From Cryptomeria japonica (taxonomy: Eukaryota; Streptophyta; Pinopsida; Cupressales; Cupressaceae), in NCBI RefSeq assembly GCF_030272615.1, contig NC_081410.1:145779349-145843348 (forward strand): 64,000 nt of DNA. Reading direction: 5' to 3'. A program made the position numbers and the translations under genes. This document shows, one piece after another, positions 43,371 to 52,291 of this stretch. Position 1 is the first letter of the stretch. Each line of letters starts with the position of its first letter. The notes under the pieces were generated by a model. That model worked only from the letters and a program-made list of their open reading frames with translations. It did no database searches and was not told the origin of the DNA.

Positions 43371-43955
43371 CTAGCAAAAAGTTCCCCAAGGACAAGTGAA
43401 TGATGTTTTGTGTTGATCCTCGGGTGCGATCCTGATTTGATTATAACCAGAAAATCCATCCATCAATGATAACATTTCATGGCCTGTTGTGAGATCAACA
43501 ATCAAGTCAATATTTGGTAATGGGAAGTCATCTTTTGGACAAGCTTTATTGATGTCTCTGAAATCTATACATATTCTGATACTACGATCTGGTTTACTGA
43601 CAGGCACTAGATTGAATATCCATTCAGGATAATCAATTGGGCGTATGAATCCGACATCCAATAACTTCTCCAGCTCTGCTTTGACTAGTAATGCCACTTG
43701 TGGATGCATTTTTCTTAATTTCTGTTTCACTGGCTTTGCCCCCGGTTTGACTGTCAAATGATGCATTACCAAATCCGGATCCAGTCCAGGCATATCAACA
43801 TATGACCATGCAAAGTTGATTTGTCGTTCTTTGAAGAAGCTTATGAATTTTGACCTTTCGGATTCTGTCAATGATTTAGCCAGGAATATTTTATGTGGAA
43901 CCTCTTCCGTACCAATGTTTGTTTTGATAGTCTCCTCTACCAACATGGATGACTT
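43371..43955 (-). pseudogene. Element B RT first half
   Basis: Motifs are FISFFKERQINFAWSYVDMP, GAKPVKQKLRKMHPQ, KLLDVGFIRPIDYPEW, SIRICIDFRDINKACPKDD, DLTTGHEMLSLMDGFSGYNQ and TSFTCPWGTFC, the fingers and palm of gypsy RT. A TAG replaces Trp (present in C) right after the last motif, and a TAA lies just upstream at 43956. Confidence 0.93.
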
Positions 43956-45038
43956 TTACTCATATGATGCTGGGAGAATGTCGAGCCTTCCATCTTTGGG
44001 TGCCTCAGAGAGGTTCTCGCCCTCAAATACGTCCTTTCTTTTTACTTTTTTGGGATCAGATAGCGCCACAGTGTGGTTTTCGCCATAAGACCCTTGATTT
44101 GTTCTTATTTTCACATTTTTGCGATTGGAAAGTCCGACACCCTCACCAAAATATGCCATGTTGTTGAGTTCTATAGTGTATCCTGCTTTATGGTCCCCAG
44201 GAGGGAGATCATCTCGTATGTGAAGATAGTCAATAACAGCTTCATCATTTTGGAATGTGTCAAACTGTACTGGTCCTTCATAATCCCAGTCAATGAGTTG
44301 GTGATGAACAAGGGGAAGGCCTTTAAGGTTTTCGGAGTTTGCGGGGTTAAGAGTGAAGATGTGGTTATGTTCGGGTATGTCAAGGTAATTATCGAGGTCA
44401 TCGATGGCACTCTCCTCATCAGTCTTAATCGCGAGCGAATCCAAATTGTCATCACTAGTAGCGCATTCTGGGATAGGTGTTCTCATCCTATGTGATTTCA
44501 ACCTAGAACCTTGAGATGAAGACTGTGTGGAATCCTCATGGGTTGTTTCTTGACCAACTCTGAACTTTTTATAAAATTCCTCTTCTTCTGTGGGTTCATC
44601 TGGCTCTCTAAATGTCTCGGTGAGCTCATAATCACTGGAGGATTTGTCTGAACCCCATTCCCATTCATTGGAGTCTGTGGAATAACGATCCTCTTGTTGA
44701 ACTTTGGTAGCTTTGATTTGTAATGCTTCTTCTGTCCTTTTAGTGTGGATCTTGGAAGTCAGAAAACCAAGTCCCTTTGAGCATTCCTTTTTGAAAGTCA
44801 ATTCAGGTTGTAAAGGTTCAATGATGCCTTCCTTTCGTAACCCAAGAGGGCTTCTTCCATCATACCCAAATTTTTGTAAAATCTTGAAGCCTTTACCATA
44901 TTTCTCACAAGGTATATTGATGTGATCTTGTGTGTCATCTTCAATGTCTTTGTAAAGCATTTTGTATAGATCTTCCTCCTCCAGTTTACCCCATTTTTGA
45001 AAGACAGTAGGGTCCCATTCGAGTATCACGACGGACAC
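43956..45038 (-). pseudogene. Element B G-patch domain and acidic linker between protease and RT
   Basis: A 360-residue open stretch with CEKYGKGFKILQKFGYDG, SPLGLRKEGIIEPLQPEL and KGLGF is a G-patch-type motif, a glycine-rich nucleic-acid-associated module known downstream of protease in some retroelements. A long acidic Ser/Glu/Asp linker follows, then TFQNDEAVIDYLHIRDDLPPGDHKAGY and GENHTVALSDPKKVKRK just before RT. It is flanked by TAA codons at 45039-45041 and 43956-43958 but is in frame with both neighbours. Element C has a homologous segment. Confidence 0.82.
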
Positions 45039-45878
45039 TTATTTGTTAGGATGTGGTCTTCCATATTCTTTTGGAGAACTCATGACTTGTCGTAAGTACA
45101 TGGTCTGATTTAAAGTGTATTCTCCCATGCCTTTGTCCTGAAATTTGCCTTTAAGCTCACCTTGTTTTGATGTCAAAGGTTTCAATGACTCAGGATCAAC
45201 GTATGCGGAAGAAGGAACAGCTTCACGATTACTGGGAATGATGGTTTCCGTATGTGATCTCAGGTTATTGCAATATATGAACGGATTAGGATCACCGTTA
45301 ATTGTTACTTCAACTCCATTGTGAGGAAACTTAATGCATTGGTGATATGTCGATGGGACTGCCCTCATTTCATGAATCCAAGGACATCCTAGCAATATAT
45401 TATAAGTGAGGTCTAGATCTAGGACTTGACAAACCACATCCTTTGTAACTGGCCCAATTCTTAGAGGTAAGGTGACAGTGCCCTTGGATGAGCGCTCTTC
45501 ATCATCATATGCCTTGATGGTGATTTGATTTGTTGAATTTACAGCTTTGTCGGAATATCCCAATTGTTTGATAGTGCTTAATGTGCAAATGTTTAGACCA
45601 GCTCCTCCATCTATCAGGACTCGCTTTATTCTATATTTGTGTATGAAGGCTTCAATGTGTAATGGTGCATTATGTGGCTGACTTACGGAGGCGTCATCGA
45701 CTTCTGTGAATGTAAGTGAACGTGGAACGGAAAGGTATCCCACCATGGCTTGAAACTGGTCCACATTCAGATCAGTAGGAACAGTAGTATCTCTCAAGAT
45801 TTTATCAAGAATGGCTTTATGTGCGGGAGATATGCGTAATAGTTCAAGTATGGAGATGAGCGCGGGCGTCTTCCCTAA
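45039..45878 (-). pseudogene. Element B protease
   Basis: Segments: LRDTTVPTDLNVDQFQAMV, FIHKYRIKRVLIDGGAGLNI, IKAYDDEERSSKGTVTLPLR, VVCQVLDLDLTYNILLG, CPWIHEMRAVPSTYHQCIKF. The active site reads D-G-G-A rather than the usual D-S/T-G-A, as in A (C has D-N-G-A). It ends at an in-frame TAA (45039-45041). Confidence 0.85.
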
Positions 45879-48176
45879 CTATTCTACAAGGTCATACTCA
45901 GGTTTAGTTGATGAAGAAGCGGTGTTTTTAGTTGAAGCACCTGACAAAGTAATTTTACCTCGACGGGTTGTAACATGACACTCAGAGGTAGGCTCGGAAG
46001 AAGATCCAACACCTCTTAGGACAATCTTGGGTCTCTGAGTAGGATTCTCAGGGTTTTTGTTCTTGATGGTAATAGTAGAGATATGATTGTCCTTCGAGAT
46101 GTGATTGATAGTTGAATCATAGTTGTAAGGTGCTCTAGTATAGTTAGCTTGATCATCTGTGACTTTAGCTTTTCCCTTGTCGTGCTTTGGGAATGGTTCC
46201 TTAAACATCTCATGTTCTTGATTGGATGAGTGTCCCTCAATCTCAATGTCACCTCTATCAATGAGATCCTGTACGATGTTCTTGAGTCGATGACAATTTC
46301 CTGTCTTATGACCCTTGCTCTTATGAAATTCACAATACTCATCATCGTTCCACCAATTTGGTTTAACCTTTGGTTCATATGGAGGAAAATCTGGAACTGT
46401 GATTACCTTGTTTGCCATTAGCTTCTTGAAGATTGACTCAAGTGGTTCTCCCAATGGGGTGTACTTCTTTCATGATCTAGAAGTTGTTTGAGTATTCACT
46501 TGATTGTTTGTAGAACTTGATCCTGAAAAGATGAATTTGGGTCGCACTATGTTGGCATCAACAACACCATCATTGACTGTGTTCTTGTTTTTATTCCAAA
46601 ATCTTGGCTTGTCTTTTCCTTTAAAGTCATCTTTGTTCTCCTTGAATATCTTAATGACTCCTTGTTCAATTAGGACCTTCTCTGTCGCTAAGCCTTTTTC
46701 AATGACGTCCTTGAAGGTAGACAAACAAGCTTTCCTTAGATCATAGCCAATGTCTTTGTTAACATTTTGTGTGAACATCTCTACCATTTGTTTTTGTGGA
46801 ATTTCACAAGAGCATCTGCTGGCTAGATTTCTCCATTTTTGTAAAAATGATGCAAAAGACTCTCCCTCTTTTTGCTTGGTGTTGCACAAAGTAGTGATTG
46901 ATATGTCTGTCTCTATATTGTAGGAGAAATGTTGAATAAATGCCTCTGCTAAGTCACCCCATGACTTAATACCAGGTGGGAGTTGGGAGAACCATTCCAT
47001 AGCTTGATCGCCTAAGCTTTGTGGGAATAATCTCATCAAATATGTCTCTTATGAAGCTACTTCAATGCAAGCTGTGAAAAACTGTCTTATGTGTGCCTTA
47101 GGATCCCCTTTTCCTCTATACTTATCAAATTTAGGCGTCACAAAATGTGTAGGAAATGGAGGCATTGGAATGCTCTTGTCGAATGGATAAGGACATATGT
47201 CTCTCATTGTGTATGTTGGCTTCGATGTATTTATGTCCTCCATTTTCTTTTGTAAGTCCCTGATTTGTTGGTCCAAATTGCTCTTAGGTGGAGATCGACT
47301 TCTTGGACCATACCCCATGCTTAAGGCACCAATTGGAGGAGGAGCATGTTGCATATATGGATGATATTGATCATACACATGTTCATATGGAGGAGGTCTA
47401 TAGTGATGCGGCATATATGGAGCACTTGGTATAGATTCATGTTGAGGAACACCATATCTATTTTGTGCATGTATACCATATTCTACAGGCATGTCATGTT
47501 CCATTGTGTTGCCCCCAAATTTGACATGAGGTTTCCTTGTGTCCAAATTTTGAGCATGCCTTTGAATATCCAATTGCTTTGGTTGATCCTTAGCATTAGT
47601 ATGTGATTGAGCATATCTGTCTGCATAAAACTTCCATAATGGTCTACGAAGGTAAGTATCATATGCTTGACCATGTGTATGTGGGACCTCTGGTTTTTGA
47701 AGCAAAGACGATGGTGATTCAGGCACCATATATGGTCCTCTATTTCCTCCACTATTAGGTCTCCTTTGATCCATGTTGGAGTGAGTTTGTTGCAAAGGTC
47801 GGTTTTCCATTATTTGAGACATGTCAAAATCATAAGGTATCTTGGCTCCACTTTGTGCCATCATGTGTAAGAAGTATTGTCTATCTCTCCTCATTATTTC
47901 CTCAATCAATCGATTGAAATGGGGATTCATAATGGATTCTTCCACATCTGCTGAATGTATTGATAAGTTGTCCAAATTGTCATTGTGTGTAACATTGTTG
48001 TTTGTAGTGCCTGTGTTTTCAACATTTGGAATGTTTCTATAGACATCCATGTCGGGTAATGTAGTGTGATCAGTGTTGAAAAAGATATCATTCTCATACT
48101 CATAAGAACTCATGTTTGTGGACTCTTGAGCCTCTTTAGTTTCTCTCCTAGATTTTTGAAGACGGGTTTCAACCAT
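45879..48176 (-). pseudogene. gag: Element B Gag
   Basis: It starts at ATG 48176 (MVETRLQKSRRETKEAQ) and aligns with the open Gag of element A throughout, including KYRGKGDPKAHIRQF, the Gag core and the knuckle CEFHKSKGHKTGNC. Three in-frame stops break it: TAA at 47049, TGA at 46470 (CGA in A) and TAG at 45879 (CAG in A). There are no frameshifts. Confidence 0.93.
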
Positions 48177-48669
48177 GAACTAGGTATTGACCAAGATGTG
48201 TGAGACCAGATGAAAATGTAAAAAGTATGGAAGACCAAAAGTTGTATGGAATGTAAATGAATCTGAGGTGTACTTGCAATGTCCAAAGTGTAAGACCAAG
48301 TATGTATGTAGTAGAGTAGGTGTGACTTCCAAAGAGAGGATAGTTTCTCTTGATGAGGTAAGCTGACCTTGACCCTAAGTAAGATCAAATGAGACCCAAA
48401 GGTAAGAAACCTTGATGAGGGACCACCTAGCAAAGTGTTGTTGTATGTAATGTGTTGACAAAGTATAGTGAGGACAAACAAATGACCTTTTGACTCAAGT
48501 TTAGACAAGTGTGAATGTAAAGCAAGATGTAAAGCAATGATGGATTTTGTGAGACCCAAAGACAGGTTGAATGCTAGATGAAACCTGGAGAAATGACCTA
48601 GGAAGCTCAAGTATTCCGAAACTGATTTCTTTTTGTTTGCTGGACTGTAAACTTTTTTTGCAATTTTGA

Positions 48670-48830
48670 ACACAGACGTGCCTGTATACTGCACAGACGC
48701 GGTTACCCGACACAGACGTGTTTCTATTCAACACAGACGTTGTTATAAACACAGACGCTATTCTGCCCTTCACAGATGCGCCTAGACAACACAGACGCGG
48801 TTAAAACAGATACAAACGCGTTTCTGTAAA
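48670..48830. repeat. CACAGACGCG motif array 1, element B leader
   Basis: About eight variants of CACAGACGYG at about 20-bp spacing. In A the flanking sequence runs straight through (GTAAAATTTTTCCAAT), so the array is an insertion or expansion in B. Confidence 0.85.
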
Positions 48831-50045
48831 ATTTGTGCAATTTTTTCCAATCTGTGAAGTCGTTTTGTTGTGACCAAATCTGACTGTTTGACTGTTTTTC
48901 GTGACAAGAGGACACAATGTTGATGAGGACTCAATGTTTGCAAGTGTTTAGACTGACAGTGACTCCAAGAAAAGTGTGTTGTTTGATGTAAAATTGTTTT
49001 GCATACACTTGAAGACACAAAAGACACAATGTTTTTGTTGTTTGGTCTTGAATGTTTTGAATGTTTAACATAAGTCAAGCACAATTCCTATGGCTGGCCA
49101 AGACAATAGTTGTTGATCCCACATGGGGTTTTACCCCCGAGGCTACGCTATTCAGAGCGGATACTTAGATGCTTGACCTCACTGGCTCCACCCTCGACAC
49201 TCACTTCTCGGGTCAGCCAAGCATCAGTCCCCATGAAAACTCCCCATGGCAAACTTTGTATCTCTACTAAGAACCGTATGTGTGTGGGCCGCTACCAGAG
49301 GTCTGACTTCCTGCCCCAACAACTAGAAGGATTTGGGCCTCTAAAACAAAATGGTGCTAGTAAGGGCATCCGCTCGTGTGGCCATACATGCGGCACTTTC
49401 AGCTCTGTAAATACAGAAGGCTCCCAGCCGGTAGGGGTTACGCCCTACAACTGATCAAATAAATTTGATCAAACGGGTTTATGGAGAGACATAGTGTCGG
49501 TATGAACTAATCAGCATACGTTATTCATAGTTTTCACCATGAATACATTTGATTATAGTGGTTCGGATGAGGTGGGTTTTCCTCGCTACCACTTGGGTCG
49601 TTCTCTTCTCACTAGTAGTCCTAATGACCACATGAGAAGACAGGCCCTCTAAAGATTAAACAAAAAGAGCCTATTGCTCAAGACACAAAAGACAATGATT
49701 CAATTTTAGTGCACCAATGGAAGTGTTTGCTAGTCTATGAAAATAAGGCACACAATAAAAATCCAAAAACCCTTGCCGAGGACCTGCAACAAAGAGTTGT
49801 TAGTAGTTCGGGTTGTTTGAAATAATCACCCCTTCCTGCAAACACACAAGTTAGGTAAATTTTAAAACCCAAAAGACTTTGTGAAATAGGAGCCTTCAAC
49901 CAAACGATTTAGCTTCCAAGGCAAGTTGCACCACTTTTGTTAGCTAGATCTGAAAATGTTAGCTCAAAATAAAACAGATCCGAAACCCTAAATGCAAAAT
50001 CCGAAAACTAAATCAATAAAATTTCAAAATTTTGAAACAGGCAAT

Positions 50046-50368
50046 ACACAGACGCGATTACCCCCGACGCAGACGCGACTCTGCGACACAAACGCGGTTC
50101 TGTGAGGCACAAACGCGAGTAAAAACCACAGACGCTCTTTCCAAACACAGACACGGGTAAAAATGACACAGACGCGCTTCTGTAACACAGACGCGCCTCC
50201 CTGGAACCTGCAAAATGAGATATTGCCAGAACACAGACGCAGGTAAAAATGACACAGACGCGCCTCCCTGGAACCTGCAAAATGAGATATTTCCAGAACA
50301 CAGACGCGGATCCAGTTGTCTCAGACGCGCTTGAAAATAAAAAACGCGATCCGAAAGTGCGCAGACGC
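50046..50368. repeat. CACAGACGCG motif array 2, element B leader
   Basis: About 13 variants of CACAGACGCG at 17-30-bp spacing. It includes a near-exact duplication of an approximately 70-bp segment containing CTCCCTGGAACCTGC. It lies about 90-410 bp from the PBS. Confidence 0.88.
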
Positions 50369-50459
50369 GAAAATACCAAAAATGCTGCCGAAAATGTCCG
50401 ATCTGCAACTTCAAAAACACAAGATCTGCAACAAGGAGGTTAAATGCAAAGGGACAAGA

Positions 50460-50477
50460 GTCCCACCGGGCGTGCCA
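50460..50477 (-). other. Element B primer-binding site
   Basis: TGGCACGCCCGGTGGGAC on the minus strand, three bases from the 5' LTR, identical to element A. Confidence 0.85.
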
Positions 50478-50480
50478 AAA

Positions 50481-51273
50481 TGTATATGGTGAAAATGGAT
50501 AACAATAACAACAAGATTGAAAGGCTAAATGAATTCAACCACCAAACCCTAGCCTAACAACAAGAAAGATCCACCATAACATATGAAGATTACCTAAGAC
50601 AATGCAAATTACATGAAATCACAAAGATTATACCATCACATGTCCAATAGGGTTTGAATCTCCATTCTTCCTATCTCCATTGATCTTGCTTGATATATTT
50701 GCTCTCAGATTTTATATGCACAAGAGCTCAACAAAGAACGGAATGTGGTTGCAAGTAGGATCGTAGTGTAGTCCAATTGATCAAGTAGTTGGCTCATTAG
50801 AATGCTTGATTAGGATGAATGATTAGGGTTTGATAATGAAGGAGGCATCTCCTTATATAGAAGACACAATAAGAAATGGAGGGATAAGATTGAGAGGTGT
50901 AAAAGGAGATCGGCTATGATTAGAGGGTAGGTAAAAGAAATAATAAAATAATGAAAGGGGTAGGTAGTGTATGAATTAAGAGATGAATGACATGTGTCAT
51001 GGGTAGAAAAGGCTAATGAATTAATTAAATAAATAAAGATTTATTTAATTAATAGAAGAAGTAGGATAATTAAATAAATAAGATATTTATTTAATTTAGG
51101 AAAATGATAATTTAAATAAATAAATGTATTTATTTAAATGAGAAATAAGGCTAGAAGAGGATAAATGAATTAATTAAATAAATAAGGATTTATTTAATTA
51201 ATAGAAGAATTAGGCTTAGGTAAAATAAATAAAATATTTATTTAATTAGACATGACAATTTTAGGTGTCTACA
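50481..51273 (-). repeat. Element B 5' LTR
   Basis: 793 bp with five substitutions against the left copy. It bears the promoter for the element. Confidence 0.97.
50853..50859 (-). promoter_or_regulatory. TATA box in element B 5' LTR
   Basis: TATATAA followed by GG on the minus strand, within the first half of the LTR, is consistent with a Pol II promoter. Confidence 0.6.
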
Positions 51274-51278
51274 ATATT

Positions 51279-52272
51279 TATTTGAATATTTATCCAAATG
51301 CAAATTACACCATTTAATTGAAATAAATGATTTTATTTTAATTGAAAATACCAAAATTTCTCCCACTTGCATTTTCCTACAAAATCCACTTGCATGCCTA
51401 AACCCCTTCTAGATTCTTCTAAACCCTTCCTAATTAACCTAATCCATCCCCTAAATATTGTCACATTCCTAAGCAAATTGGAGTCACTTCTCAAAGACTC
51501 CAAAGTCTTTGAAAAGCAATTAATGCTTTGTGTTCAACAAATTAACCTCTAAAGTCTTCCAAACCACTTATGGCTCTTACATGACCATTAATGGTTAATT
51601 CCACTTGCACCCATGGTTAAGGACTTTGACCCCTAACTTAACCCTCATGTAACCCATGTGTCTCTTCAAAGCATTTATTTCTTTGACTAGGGTAACCATC
51701 ATGTCCCCTCAAGCATTTAATTCTCCTTATCACTCCTCTCAAGCCTCCTCATGGTGACACTTGTCAACATGGGATTGGGTTGAAAGTCTCACATGGATTG
51801 AATATCTTTCAATCCTAACCCTTGTTAAGATTACTCAATCTTAACCCTTCATTTCCCCATTTCTTCTATAAATAGAACCCTTCTCCTCAAGCAGAAAGAA
51901 GCACTAGAGTATTGTTGTTATACTGGCATTAGCATAGAGCTTTCTCATAGCATCACTATCTACACTTGCATAGCATTTGCTTATCATATTCAACTATCTT
52001 GAATCTTCATATGGCATCCATGGCTAGTGCTAAAAGTTGAGAGCTACACTCATTTGGGACTTGGAAAGGAGAGGAACAAGGGAGGAGCAACTATGAGCAT
52101 CTTGATTAGCTATTTTATTCTATGTTTATATGCTTTCTATTTCATGCTTAATATCTCTCTTGATATGCCTGTTTAGGATAATCTTTTGTTGCTAACACTA
52201 ACGCTTGTTTCTTGTGCTCTTGTGTGTGTTGCCATCAAACAGATTTTCTAATCCTTTTTTTGCAAAGCATCA
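51279..52272 (+). repeat. Element C 5' LTR, right part
   Basis: It continues the LTR after the ATATT copy at 51274-51278. It has a TATA box and ends in CATCA two bases before the PBS. A second block of the CACTTGCATTTTCCTACAAA unit appears near 51365. Confidence 0.75.
51867..51874 (+). promoter_or_regulatory. TATA box of element C
   Basis: TATAAATA lies about 400 bp before the LTR end and gives a transcript start near 51900. It is a canonical plant TATA box. Confidence 0.7.
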
Positions 52273-52274
52273 TT

Positions 52275-52291
52275 TGGTGAACCCGACGTGA
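52275..52291 (+). other. Element C primer-binding site
   Basis: TGGTGAACCCGACGTGA begins two bases after the LTR end. It differs from the A/B primer site, so C primes from another tRNA. I do not name the tRNA. Confidence 0.7.

Larger units (their letters stand above)
48177..50459 (-). other. Element B 5' leader
   Basis: 2.3 kb between PBS and Gag. The block 49090-49690 is nearly identical to A 11469-12060. Two motif arrays (annotated separately) are present that A lacks, and A's 304-bp repeats are absent. Confidence 0.7.
35075..51273 (-). mobile_element. Gypsy element B: full-length Tat-like element with antisense PMD gene
   Basis: This 16,199-bp element has two 793-bp LTRs differing at 5 sites (0.63 percent, no indels) and an ATATT duplication. 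On the minus strand the order is LTR, PBS, 2.3-kb leader with motif arrays, Gag, protease, G-patch, RT, RNase H, second (aRH-type) RNase H, integrase with GPY end, conserved block, 3' region with antisense PMD gene, polypurine tract, LTR. Gag-Pol from 48176 to 40653 is a single frame of about 2,500 codons with no frameshift and about 12 in-frame stops. It is the youngest insertion seen here. Confidence 0.96.

Noticed and set aside
48670-50368. CRISPR-like spaced repeats (CACAGACGCG)
   Set aside because: Repeats are about 10 bp, degenerate, with variable short spacers, in a plant retrotransposon leader.
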